64,000 nt of DNA. Source: Rhodospirillales bacterium (GTDB lineage Bacteria; Pseudomonadota; Alphaproteobacteria; Rhodospirillales; WMHbin7). A model generated the notes under the pieces. That model did not search any database and had not been told where the DNA came from. It was given only the letters and a program-made list of their open reading frames with translations. The stretch is taken from NCBI GenBank assembly GCA_016214125.1, contig JACRPC010000031.1:45444-109443 (forward strand), read 5' to 3'. This document shows positions 1-11,272 of this stretch, piece by piece. Within the stretch, counting starts at the first letter, position 1. The number at the start of each line of letters is the position of its first letter. The translations under genes and the position numbers were made by a program.

Positions 1-224
1 TTTTCTCCGTAGATGTGGGGTGTGTAGAGAAGTTTGGGTGCGATCTTGACTTCATAATCGCCGCTATCGACGGTGCCCGCATCGCCCAAATGGAGCATTT
101 CCGCCAGGAAGAGGCGGATTTTGGGATCGCTCGGCAGGAGGTATGGACATTCAGTAATGACCTCCTTGGCCTGCGCCGTCCAAGAGGTAAGTCCGAAGAG
201 AAGTGTGATCATGAATCGGCGCAT
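1..224 (-). CDS. small secreted protein, partial (candidate immunity partner)
   Basis: This is an open frame reading leftwards off the window edge, so only the first 74 residues are visible. The N-terminus is a typical Sec signal: MRRF, then a hydrophobic stretch ending in Ala-Gln-Ala at about residue 19. The mature part contains a Cys at residue 26 and mixed polar sequence; I do not recognise a family. A strong ribosome-binding site (AGGAGGAGC) lies about 6 nt before the ATG. The start is only 14 nt after the stop of the upstream NlpC/P60-like gene, so the two are almost certainly co-transcribed. A periplasmic protein directly downstream of a putative peptidoglycan amidase suggests an immunity protein, but this rests on position only. 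Confidence 0.6.
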   Translation of the reverse strand, partial: MRRFMITLLFGLTSWTAQAKEVITECPYLLPSDPKIRLFLAEMLHLGDAGTVDSGDYEVKIAPKLLYTPHIYGE

Positions 225-238
225 GGCGACGGCTCCTC

Positions 239-1864
239 CTATTTGTCGTTCCGAATTACCGAATAGCGATCGGCCTGTTGGATCACACTCTTTCCGGATT
301 CATTGAAATATAGAAAGTGCCGCGTGGTAGGAACATTCTTCGACTGATCCAACACCCACATGCCCTGCTTCCCATCTTTGGTGCCGTATTCGAGAAAGAT
401 GGCGGCGTGATTGCCGGTGTCGCGATTCATATACTTACCGTTTTCGAAAGTGGCAATGGCGGTGCCGCGCTCCAGGGGCGGTTTGCCGAAGCCGGTGATC
501 TTGTCGCCCTCCTTCCAAAGTGAGCTGGGGCCGATGCCAGGCACGGCCTCCTTCACCAGCGACACGCATTGTTGGTTCTTGCCGACCCATTTCTTCGCCT
601 TGGCGTCCTTCTCGAACTGATCGAGATTCTTGGCGACATGGCCCTTGGCGAATTTGGGCTCGGAGGCTTTGTCCGATTTCTTGGACGCATCGGTCTCGCC
701 CTCGGCCTTGGCCGGATGCAGCATGCCGCCTTCGCCGTCGGTTTGATCTTGGCCATCTTCCCCGTTATCTTCCGCGATGGCCTGATCGGCTTCGCCCTCG
801 TCCTGGCCTTCGGAATCGGCGGCGTCCTGCTCGGAATCCTCCGGGCCCGACGCCATCACCGTTCCGTCTTCGGCCAACACCTCGTTGGTGTCGCGGATGG
901 CGATGTGGGTGCCATCTTCGGAGGTGGCCGTGACGACGCCGTTGTCCTCGGCGACGGGGGCATTTTGATCGGCGTCTTCGCCCCATTTGGCGATGTCGTC
1001 GGCCAGGGCCTGACGGGCCTCGTCAGGACTGGGGAAGGGGCCGAAACGCGCCTCGGCCTCGGCCTTCAAGACGCCCAGAGGCGGATCGGGCCGGTCGGCC
1101 CCGCCCAGGAACTTCACCCGATCCTCGGGCTCGAGCGCATTCTTGATGACCCGGCCATAGAGGTCGGCGATCGTGGGATCGATTTCGCCGATCTTGCCCA
1201 CCAGATCGCGCAGTTCGACGATCGCCTTGTCACCATAGTCACCCACCGCCAGCTTGGCCAGATTGGGAAAATCGCCGGGATCGCCGATCTGGGCCAGATT
1301 GGCAGCCGAGCGCCGGTTGGCCTGGAAGGCGTCGGTTTCGAGTTTGGGCAGATCGGGATTGGGGTGAAAAATCACCGGCGGCGGCCGCTCGACCAACAGC
1401 CCGCCCTCGCCCAGGCGGTTGTTGGTGTGATGGCGGTCGACCTCATGGTAGGTCGGGGCGCGGAAGCCCTTGAAGGTGTCAAGGAGATCGTCCTTCAGGC
1501 TGCCCAGGGTTTCACCCTTGGGCAAGACGAAGCCATCGACCGCGAGGCCCTTGTCCTTCTGATAGCTTTTGAGCCCGTTCTCCAAAGGCGTGCCCCACCA
1601 GCCGGTGGGGCCGTCGGTACGACTGACGTCGTAATGGCCGGAATTGCCCAACAGGCTCTCCAGCTTGATCACATCGCCCCGATCATTGGGCTGATCGTTG
1701 CCGACGCCGCCCGCGAAATCGAAGAAGTCGGTGCCCAGCCCCGACCAGCCGGCATCGCCCCAGGAGAATCCTCCCCAATTGGCGCCGCTCAAGCCTGATC
1801 GGCCCGTATCGCCGCCGGAGACCCAATCGAAGGAGCCCCAGCCCCGGTCGTTCTTGTTGCTCAT
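239..1864 (-). CDS. BPSL0067-type NlpC/P60-like protein with peptidoglycan-binding-like N-terminus
   Basis: The protein is 541 residues long. It begins with about 60 Gly/Trp/Ser/Asp-rich residues and lacks a signal peptide. A PG_binding_1-like segment follows (roughly 60-120), with the pattern GLKSYQKDKGLAVDG. A mid-region and a very acidic, low-complexity linker (about 290-410) lead to a C-terminal domain resembling BPSL0067/NlpC-P60 folds. That domain carries a candidate catalytic Cys in QQCVSLVKE, a His in GNHAAIFL and an Asp in MWVLDQS. I chose the ATG at 1864; a TTG six codons upstream is also possible. The architecture (no Sec signal, wall-binding module, amidase-like C-terminus) resembles cell-wall-acting effectors. 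The next gene encodes a small secreted protein. Enzyme activity and export route are inferred. Confidence 0.7.
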   Translation of the reverse strand: MSNKNDRGWGSFDWVSGGDTGRSGLSGANWGGFSWGDAGWSGLGTDFFDFAGGVGNDQPNDRGDVIKLESLLGNSGHYDVSRTDGPTGWWGTPLENGLKSYQKDKGLAVDGFVLPKGETLGSLKDDLLDTFKGFRAPTYHEVDRHHTNNRLGEGGLLVERPPPVIFHPNPDLPKLETDAFQANRRSAANLAQIGDPGDFPNLAKLAVGDYGDKAIVELRDLVGKIGEIDPTIADLYGRVIKNALEPEDRVKFLGGADRPDPPLGVLKAEAEARFGPFPSPDEARQALADDIAKWGEDADQNAPVAEDNGVVTATSEDGTHIAIRDTNEVLAEDGTVMASGPEDSEQDAADSEGQDEGEADQAIAEDNGEDGQDQTDGEGGMLHPAKAEGETDASKKSDKASEPKFAKGHVAKNLDQFEKDAKAKKWVGKNQQCVSLVKEAVPGIGPSSLWKEGDKITGFGKPPLERGTAIATFENGKYMNRDTGNHAAIFLEYGTKDGKQGMWVLDQSKNVPTTRHFLYFNESGKSVIQQADRYSVIRNDK

Positions 1865-2164
1865 CGCCCGTTCCAAACGCAATGGTTACATCGATGCGCT
1901 AATTAGAACACAGAGCGAAAACACTCGTCAAGGAAAATGATCATATTATGATTCAAGCGCTTAGGCCGTTCCCGCCGAAAATCAGCCGAAAAAGGCCATA
2001 TACACTCGAACCGCCAGCCGCCCGAAAAGAACATAAAGAAAATATCGCTTGATACGCCCTGGCAAACTGATCAAAATCCCAGCATCCTATGGATGTGTCA
2101 TTGGGGAGTGCGTCCGGCCGCTTGGTCCCGCTTCCCTTGGCCGAACGGAAAGGAGTGCACCGTC

Positions 2165-2569
2165 ATGGCGAAGCGTTTGAAGACCAGGCAGGACAATTTC
2201 TGCCGCTATTATGTCCGTTCCTATGACCCGGCCGCCGCCGCCGCCCGCGCCGGCTATTCGCCGCGCAGCGCCGCCAGCCAGGCCTCGCGCCTCTTGGGCG
2301 ATCCGATCATCCAGGCCCGCATCGCGATCTTGCAGGCCGAGATGTCAAAGGGCGGCTGCCGCGATCTGGAAGCCTTGATCGCCAAGCTCGAAAACATCTA
2401 TTCGCGCGCCATCAATCTGGGCAATTACAGCGCCGCCACCGCCATCGTCACCGCCCAGGCGCGGCTGTTGGGCCTTGGTCCGCCCCGCCCCCGGTCGGCC
2501 AAGCCGGCCACGGCGCCAACTTCCGAGGCGCCCGATTCTCCCCTGTCGGTCCGACCCGAGGCGGCCTGA
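2165..2569 (+). CDS. terminase small-subunit-like DNA-binding protein (orphan)
   Basis: The 134-residue product starts at the ATG at 2165, preceded by GGAAAGGAG. Its first ~70 residues match the pattern of phage small terminase (Terminase_2) proteins: RQDNFCRYYV, then AAAAARAGYSPRSAASQASRLL and a predicted helix ending in RIAILQAEM. In phages this subunit recognises packaging sites and recruits the large terminase. The C-terminal third is Ala/Pro/Arg-rich. No large terminase, portal, capsid or other phage gene lies nearby, so this is an orphan that may be a prophage relic or a domesticated DNA-binding protein. An AT-richer intergenic region (1865-2164) separates it from the divergent gene to its left and probably holds both promoters. 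Confidence 0.6.
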   Translation: MAKRLKTRQDNFCRYYVRSYDPAAAAARAGYSPRSAASQASRLLGDPIIQARIAILQAEMSKGGCRDLEALIAKLENIYSRAINLGNYSAATAIVTAQARLLGLGPPRPRSAKPATAPTSEAPDSPLSVRPEAA

Positions 2570-2884
2570 GCGACGGCGCCGCCCCAATGCGAACGATTCG
2601 CAAAACGCCTGGAATTCGCAAGCCTCTTCAAGGTGTTTTGGCGAAAAATGCTAAAGAAATGGCCCGGAATGGGGGGTGAATCGGGCGCTTTCAAAGACTT
2701 ACTTGAGTCAAAGCGGCGCCGGGCGGGCGCAAATCGGGGGCGGATCGGCCTCAATCGGGCGCAAAGCGGCGCAAATCGGCGCAAAGCGGGAGCCGAGAGG
2801 GTAGCCAACGTTCCTCGGGGCCATTAGGTTCGGTCCTCGGAGTGCCCGCCCAAACCTTGGCCCGCCCCAAACCTTGGCCCGCTC
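2570..2884. repeat. non-coding stretch with short tandem repeats
   Basis: No convincing gene was found in this 315 bp. It contains three consecutive near-identical 10-bp units (GCAAAGCGGC, GCAAATCGGC, GCAAAGCGGG at 2761-2790), preceded by diverged copies from about 2727. It also has a tandem 16/17-bp duplication, CCCGCC(C)CAAACCTTGG, at 2845-2877, immediately before the CoA-transferase start codon. The duplication leaves no recognisable Shine-Dalgarno there. Confidence 0.7.
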
Positions 2885-4051
2885 ATGAGCCCCGATCGCC
2901 CGCCGCCCGCCGCCACGTCCGACCCTGCCGCCGGCCCGCTCGCCGGCCTTCTGGTGGTGGCGCTCGAACAGGCGGTGGCGGCGCCCTTCTGCACCTCGCG
3001 GCTGGCCGATGCCGGGGCCCGGGTCATCAAGATCGAACGGCCCGAGGGCGATTTCGCCCGCCATTACGATCGGGCGGCGGCGGGCGAGAGCACCCATTTC
3101 ATCTGGCTCAACCGCGGCAAGGAATCCCTGGTGCTCGACATCAAGGCCCCCGAGGACGCGGCGCTGTTGGCTCGCCTGATCGACCGGGCCGATGTCTTCA
3201 TCCAGAATTTGGCGCCCGGCGCGGCGGCAAGGGCCGGCTTCGGTTCGGCCGATCTGCTGGCACGCCATCCACGCCTGATCGCCTGCGACATCTCGGGCTA
3301 TGGCGCCAGCGGCCCCAGCCGCGACATGAAGGCCTACGATCTGCTCATCCAGTGCGAGACCGGCCTGGCCTCGATCACCGGCCGGCCCGAGGGGCCGGGA
3401 CGGGTGGGGGTGTCGGTGGTCGACATCGCGGCCGGCATGTACGCCCACGCCGCCATCTTGGAAGCGCTGATCGCCCGCGGCATCAGTGGCCGGGGCCGCG
3501 TCCTTCAGGTCTCGCTGTTTGACGCCATGGCCGATTGGATGACGGTGCCGCTCCTCTTCGAGATGCACACCGGCCAGGGGCCCCAGCGCCTGGGCCTCAT
3601 GCATCCCTCGATCGCCCCTTACGGTGCCTTCCCCACCCGAGACGGCCGCCCGGTGGTAATCGCCATCCAGAACGAACGCGAATGGCAGGCGCTCTGCGCC
3701 ACCGCCTTGGGCCGCCCGGAGATCGCCACCGATCCGCGCTTCGATTCGGGCGTCAAACGGGTGGCCAACCGCTCGGCGCTCGATGGGCTGGTGGCCGAGA
3801 TTCTGGGGGCGCTTTCCCATGCCGAGGCGGTGGCGCGGCTTGCGGCGGCCAACATCGCCTACGCCTCGGTCAACGAGGTGGCCGATCTCGCCCGCCATCC
3901 GCATCTGCGCCTGACGTCGGTCGTGACACCTTCGGGTCCGCGCCAACTGGTGGCACCGCCGCCGATCGGGCTTGGCCTGGGGGCAGGCCTGGGTGCGGTG
4001 CCGGCGCTGGGCCAGCACAGCGACGCCATCCGGCGCGAATTCGCGCCATGA
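2885..4051 (+). CDS. CaiB/BaiF family (family III) CoA-transferase
   Basis: The 388-residue protein matches class III acyl-CoA transferases. These move CoA between two carboxylic acids through an aspartyl-CoA thioester intermediate. Family landmarks include the N-terminal GLLVVALEQAVAAPFCTSRLADAGARVIKIE, then DFARHYD, FIWLNRGKESLVLDIK and the region GYGASGPSRDMKAYDLLIQ. The downstream section PYGAFPTRDGRPVVIAIQNEREW is also typical. The candidate catalytic Asp lies in SRDMKAYD. It overlaps the next gene by the sequence ATGA, so both are translationally coupled. With the neighbouring HTD2/MaoC-type hydratase it probably works on dicarboxyl or branched acyl-CoAs such as C5 intermediates; the substrate is not determinable. 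The start has no Shine-Dalgarno because a tandem duplication sits in front of it. Confidence 0.85.
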   Translation: MSPDRPPPAATSDPAAGPLAGLLVVALEQAVAAPFCTSRLADAGARVIKIERPEGDFARHYDRAAAGESTHFIWLNRGKESLVLDIKAPEDAALLARLIDRADVFIQNLAPGAAARAGFGSADLLARHPRLIACDISGYGASGPSRDMKAYDLLIQCETGLASITGRPEGPGRVGVSVVDIAAGMYAHAAILEALIARGISGRGRVLQVSLFDAMADWMTVPLLFEMHTGQGPQRLGLMHPSIAPYGAFPTRDGRPVVIAIQNEREWQALCATALGRPEIATDPRFDSGVKRVANRSALDGLVAEILGALSHAEAVARLAAANIAYASVNEVADLARHPHLRLTSVVTPSGPRQLVAPPPIGLGLGAGLGAVPALGQHSDAIRREFAP

Positions 4052-4887
4052 GCGGCGCCATAAGCCTGGCCGATTGGATCGGGCGCGGCGAAACGGCGGA
4101 CGACATCCTGGCGCCCGGCCCCGCTTTGGCGCTTTGGGCCCTGCTCGATCATCCGCCGCCCGTGGAACCGCCGACGCATCTGCCGCCGCTCGGCCATTGG
4201 CTCTATGGCTGGAACCGGCCCCGCCAATCCGACTTGGGCGCGGATGGGCATGAGCGGCTGGGCCGCTTCCTGCCGCCCGTCGATTTGCCCCGGCGCATGT
4301 GGGCGGGCAGCCGGGTGGTCTTTCATCGCCCGCTGGCGATCGGCGGGCCGCTGCGCCGTCAATCGACCATCGCCGACATCGCCGCCAAGGAAGGGCGCTC
4401 GGGCCGGCTGGTCTTCGTCACCGTCCGCCATCGCCTGTTCGACCGGGCCGCCGATCCGGCGATCGAGGAAACCCAGGACATCGTCTATCGCGGTCCGGCC
4501 AAGCCGGGCGACGCGCCCGCGCCCTTGGCGCCGCCCGCCGGCGCCGATTGGCGGCGAATCGTCACCCCTGATCCGGTGCTGCTGTTTCGCTATTCGGCCC
4601 TCACCTTCAACGCGCACCGCATCCACATCGATCGCGCCTATGCGCGCCAGGTCGAGGGCTATCCGGGCCTGGTGGTGCAAGGGCCGCTCACCGCGACGCT
4701 GCTGCTCGACCTATTCCTTCGCCAGCGGCCGGGCCTGGCGGTGCGGGAATTTTCCTTCCGGGGATTGGCGCCGCTTTTCGAGGGCCAGGCGATCGCGCTT
4801 GGCGGCAAGGCCAAGCCGGCCGGCGCCGATCTCTGGGCGCTCTCGGCGGATGGGCGGCTGGCGATGACGGCCGAGGCGCGAATCTGA
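4048..4887 (+). CDS. HTD2/FAS1-type MaoC dehydratase (mesaconyl-C4-CoA hydratase-like)
   Basis: This 279-residue protein is a double hot-dog acyl-CoA hydratase of the HTD2/MaoC N-terminal type. Visible signatures are the N-terminal FAS1-like half with PLGHWLYGW and the pattern RMWAGSRVVFHRPLAIG, then ETQDIVYR. The C-terminal half has FRYSALTFNAHRIHIDRAYARQ (the hydratase-2-like catalytic segment) and a GLVVQGPLTATLL helix. Enzymes of this type hydrate mesaconyl-C4-CoA or related enoyl-CoAs. The ATG overlaps the CoA-transferase stop (ATGA), so the pair is coupled. CoA-transferase plus mesaconyl-CoA hydratase is a recurrent combination in C5-dicarboxylate metabolism, which supports the guess without proving it. 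Confidence 0.8.
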   Translation: MSGAISLADWIGRGETADDILAPGPALALWALLDHPPPVEPPTHLPPLGHWLYGWNRPRQSDLGADGHERLGRFLPPVDLPRRMWAGSRVVFHRPLAIGGPLRRQSTIADIAAKEGRSGRLVFVTVRHRLFDRAADPAIEETQDIVYRGPAKPGDAPAPLAPPAGADWRRIVTPDPVLLFRYSALTFNAHRIHIDRAYARQVEGYPGLVVQGPLTATLLLDLFLRQRPGLAVREFSFRGLAPLFEGQAIALGGKAKPAGADLWALSADGRLAMTAEARI

Positions 4888-4946
4888 AAGCGCATTGGCA
4901 TCAGTGCCCGCATGCTTCGAGACGGCCGCCAAGAAAAAGACAAGCG

Positions 4947-5006
4947 AACCACCAAGACACGAAGGCACAAAGATCACCGATTCTTCGTGTCTTGGTGGTT
5001 TCGCTT
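4947..5006. repeat. REP-like inverted repeat
   Basis: The arms AACCACCAAGACACGAA (left) and TTCGTGTCTTGGTGGTTT (right, up to 5006) form a near-perfect hairpin. The complementarity extends to about 23 bp with a single bulged base, around a ~17-nt loop. The outer parts spell AAGCGA and TCGCTT. Similar accaagacacgaag-type elements occur as dispersed intergenic repeats in many bacterial genomes. It lies between the hydratase gene and a convergent gene. Confidence 0.7.
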
Positions 5007-5070
5007 CTCCAAAAAATCATCGGCGCTGGCCGATGTGTTCGGCGGGTCACGGAAAAATCTCGATGAGTGG

Positions 5071-5200
5071 CCTCATGCTTCGAGACGGCCGCCGAAGGGC
5101 GGCCTCCTCAGCATGAGGCGATCTTTATCCTCACCCCGAGGAGGACCGCAGGTCCGTCACGAGGGGCGAGGAGGACCACCGGTCCGTCTCGAAGGGTGAG
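5071..5200. repeat. second intergenic inverted-repeat element (CCTCATGCT/AGCATGAGG type)
   Basis: CCTCATGCT at 5071-5079 pairs with AGCATGAGG at 5110-5118, and the inside pairs GGCCGCC with GGCGGCC. A second arm pair, CTCACCC at 5130 and GGGTGAG ending at 5200, encloses two copies of GAGGACC(N)GGTCCGTC-like sequence. A fragment with the same CATGCTTCGAGACGGCCGCC core lies at 4911-4930. This is the layout of alphaproteobacterial dispersed REP elements. No coding frame was seen in 4888-5235. Confidence 0.65.
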
Positions 5201-5235
5201 AAGCGAAGGGACCAGAATTCCTTGGAGACGAGGAC

Positions 5236-5711
5236 CTAACCGTTCTTCAAACGGCGCGGCGCAAGCGGGCCCTCGAAGAAGACCCGGCAATTGGCCCAGC
5301 CGTCATCCTTGAAGTAATAGGTCTCGCCCGGCCTTGCCAGCCCGTCGGGATCGGTGAGCAGATCGTGCTGGCGGCCCCTGGGCACCATGGTCAAAAGGGC
5401 GCGGCCCTCCTTGCCCTCGAAGACCGCGTAGAGACGAAGCGGGATGATGCCGTTGAAGCGCCCGATCTTGCAGGCGTGCGACAGCACATGGTCTTCCTTG
5501 CCCGCCTGCCAGAAGGGCTTCTTGCTCGCCCGATGGCGAAGCGGATCGACCGCGTCGGGCCAACGTCGGTGGACGGGATGCTTGGGCAGCCCGGTGGTGG
5601 CGATCGACGGGTTGAGGTGGCGGCCGTCCGGCGCCGACAAGGACTCCGCAGCCGCCGGGAAGGAAACCAGCGACAGTGTCGTCAAAAAGGCCGTTCTGGC
5701 CAGGGCGCGTT

Positions 5712-5715
<4 letters not shown>
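5236..5715 (-). CDS. secreted protein of unknown function
   Basis: The 159-residue product has a clear Sec signal (MKRALARTAFLTTLSLVSFP ending in AAAES), so the mature protein of about 135 residues is periplasmic or exported. The mature part has two Cys (HACKIG and ANCRVF) that could form a disulfide. It also has a short motif with the order YYFKDDGW before the second Cys. No family was recognised. The ATG overlaps the metH stop by 4 nt (ATGA), so it is the last gene of the regulator-metF-metH operon. Its link to methionine synthesis is positional only; repeats follow the gene. Confidence 0.7.
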
Positions 5716-9179
<3,464 letters not shown>

Positions 9180-9184
9180 CGGGA

Positions 9185-10066
9185 CTACTCGCTTTTCGGC
9201 GGGCGGACGCCCAGGATGTGGCAGATGGCGAAGACCAGATCGGCGCGGTTTAGGGTGTAGAAATGGAAGCGCTCGACTCCATCCTGCGCCAGCGCCCGGC
9301 ACTGCTCGGCCGCCACGGTGGCGGCGACCAGGCGCCTGGTGTCGGGATCGGCATCGAGCCCGGTAAAGAGATCGGCCATCCAGATGGGCACGCTGGTGTT
9401 GCAGGCCTTGGAGAACTTGACCACCTGGGCGAAGTTGGTGACCGGAAGAATGCCGGGCACGATCGGCACCGTGATGCCGGCCTTCAACGCGCGGTCGCGG
9501 AAGCGGCGAAAGACATCGACCTCGAAGAAATACTGGGTGATGGCGCGCTTGGCGCCGGCGTCGATCTTGCGCTTCAGATTGTCGAGATCGGCTTGGGCGC
9601 TTTTCGCCTCGGGATGGGTTTCCGGATAGGCGGCGACGCTGATGTCGAAATCGGCGATCCGCATCAGCCCCTTCACCAGATCGACGGCGTAGGGATAGCC
9701 GCCCGGATGGGGGCGGTAGGGAGTCTCGCCCTCGGGCGGGTCGCCCCGAAGCGCCACGATGTGGCGGATGCCTTCCTCCCAATAGCGCCGGGCGACGGCG
9801 TCGATCTCGTCTTGGGCGGCGCCGACGCAAGTGAGATGGGCGGCGGGCGTCAAGCCGGCCTCGCGCTTTAAGCGGATCACCGTGTCGTGGGTGCGCTCGC
9901 GCGTCGAGCCGCCGGCGCCGTAGGTGACCGAAACGAAGGACGGCGCCAGGGGCGCCAGGCGCTGGACGCAGGCCCAAAGCTGGCCGCCCATCGCCTCGGT
10001 CTTGGGCGGGAAGAACTCGAAGGACACCGACACCTTGAGGGGCGAGATGTGCTCGAACAGATTCAC
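9185..10066 (-). CDS. metF: methylenetetrahydrofolate reductase
   Basis: The 293-residue flavoprotein reduces 5,10-methylene-THF to 5-methyl-THF, the substrate of the MetH encoded next to it. Typical signatures are VSFEFFPPKTEAM at the N-terminus, SVTYGAGGSTRERTHD, LRGDPP, the QYFFEVDVFRRF segment and PGILPVTNF. The length is normal for bacterial MetF. I start it at a GTG (10066) that overlaps the stop of the upstream regulator gene in the sequence GTGA, consistent with translational coupling. The order regulator-metF-metH is recurrent in alphaproteobacteria. Confidence 0.95.
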   Translation of the reverse strand: MNLFEHISPLKVSVSFEFFPPKTEAMGGQLWACVQRLAPLAPSFVSVTYGAGGSTRERTHDTVIRLKREAGLTPAAHLTCVGAAQDEIDAVARRYWEEGIRHIVALRGDPPEGETPYRPHPGGYPYAVDLVKGLMRIADFDISVAAYPETHPEAKSAQADLDNLKRKIDAGAKRAITQYFFEVDVFRRFRDRALKAGITVPIVPGILPVTNFAQVVKFSKACNTSVPIWMADLFTGLDADPDTRRLVAATVAAEQCRALAQDGVERFHFYTLNRADLVFAICHILGVRPPKSE

Positions 10067-11019
10067 GGCGTCGATCCTTTCGCGTATTTGAGCTTGGCGG
10101 CCAGCCAGAGGGTGACGTCGAGCGGCTGGCCCGGCAAGAGCAGGGTTTCGTAGGGTTCGAGGCCGCTGGCGCGGCACCAGCCCTCGACGGTTTCGCGGGG
10201 AAAGCCCAGGCGGCGGTGCTGATGGCGCTCGCGCAATTCCTCCATGGCGTGGGGCGCCAGATCGATGATCGCCAGCCGGCCGCCGGGCTTCAAGATGCGC
10301 GCCGCTTCGGCGATCACCTGGGCCGGGCGTTCGGCGAAATGCAGCACCTGATGGAGCGTCGCCAGATCGGCCGATTCGTCGGCCAAAGGCAGGCGGGCCA
10401 TGTCGCCCTGGCGCAGCCTTCCATGGCGCAGACCGGCCGCTTCGAGCTTGGCGCGGGCGACATCGAGCATGGCGCGCGAGGCGTCGATGCCGATCGCCTG
10501 GCCGACATGCGGCCCCAGCAATTCCAGCATGCGCCCGGTGCCGGTGCCGATATCGACCAAGATTTTGGGCGCGTGCGGCAAGAGCGATTCGAGAAGCTGG
10601 CGTTCGATCGGCAGGGGATCGATCGGCAAGGCCCGCTGGCGATCCCATTCGGGCGCGTTGGCGCGGAAATACTCCTCGGCGCGGGCGCGCCGCTCGGCCC
10701 GCAAGGCCTGCAGGCGGGCCTGATCCTCGGCCAGCGCCGGATCGGCTTCGGGGGCCAGGTCGATCAGCCGACGCCCGAGATCGCGGTCGGCCGCCAGGCT
10801 GTAGAAGACCCAGGCGCCGTCGCGCTGGCGCTCGACCAGCCCGCTTTCCGCCAAAAGCTTGAGATGGCGCGACACCCGGGGCTGGCTTTGCCCCAAAATC
10901 CGCACCAATTCGCTGACCGCCAAACCTTCGTCGCGCACCAGCGCCAGAAGGCGCAGGCGGGTCGAATCGGCGGCGGCGCGAAACGCCCCGACAAGCTCGG
11001 TGAGCGTTGGCTCGGGCAT
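10063..11019 (-). CDS. ArsR-family regulator fused to a SAM-dependent methyltransferase domain
   Basis: The 318-residue protein has an N-terminal winged-helix ArsR/SmtB domain (about 1-100, with SELVRILGQSQPRVSRHLKLLAESGLV as the recognition region). A Rossmann methyltransferase domain follows (about 140-300), with the SAM-binding pattern VDIGTGTGRMLELLG and a second motif region RLAIIDLAPH. It heads the metF-metH operon. The class is usually proposed to sense methyl-cycle metabolites, probably SAM or S-adenosylhomocysteine, and to control methionine genes. Whether the methyltransferase part is catalytic or only a ligand-binding domain cannot be told. An AT-rich imperfect palindrome lies 30-50 bp upstream. 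Confidence 0.9.
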   Translation of the reverse strand: MPEPTLTELVGAFRAAADSTRLRLLALVRDEGLAVSELVRILGQSQPRVSRHLKLLAESGLVERQRDGAWVFYSLAADRDLGRRLIDLAPEADPALAEDQARLQALRAERRARAEEYFRANAPEWDRQRALPIDPLPIERQLLESLLPHAPKILVDIGTGTGRMLELLGPHVGQAIGIDASRAMLDVARAKLEAAGLRHGRLRQGDMARLPLADESADLATLHQVLHFAERPAQVIAEAARILKPGGRLAIIDLAPHAMEELRERHQHRRLGFPRETVEGWCRASGLEPYETLLLPGQPLDVTLWLAAKLKYAKGSTP

Positions 11020-11050
11020 CGGCCAATTCCTAGCACAGAGTCAAATCACG

Positions 11051-11070
11051 ATATACACATATCTTTATAT
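11051..11070 (-). promoter_or_regulatory. candidate operator of the ArsR-type methionine regulator
   Basis: ATATACACATATCTTTATAT is an AT-rich imperfect palindrome (outer arms ATATA/TATAT) in an otherwise GC-rich region. It lies about 30 bp upstream of the regulator ATG and contains alternating purine-pyrimidine steps of the kind ArsR-family methyl-cycle regulators recognise. Autoregulation of the regulator-metF-metH operon is inferred from its position. Confidence 0.45.
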
Positions 11071-11272
11071 GATTTGTCCGGACAAAGGCCGAACGACTCC
11101 GACTCCCCGCAAATGTTCCGTGTCTAATATGTCACAGTGAGTCGTTTTGGAATCACTTGGGCACTTGAGCCTCTGGCAGCCGGAAATCAGCTATGGTACT
11201 CCGAGAAACTGGATTGTGGGGCGAGCCCTGCGTCTGCCCTTGTGCTCTTGATCAGGTTGGATTTCGAACAAC

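Noticed and set aside
9180..11130. SAM, SAH or cobalamin riboswitch for the methionine operon
   Set aside because: No B12-box or SAM/SAH riboswitch core was recognised in the leader; control by the ArsR-type regulator explains the locus.
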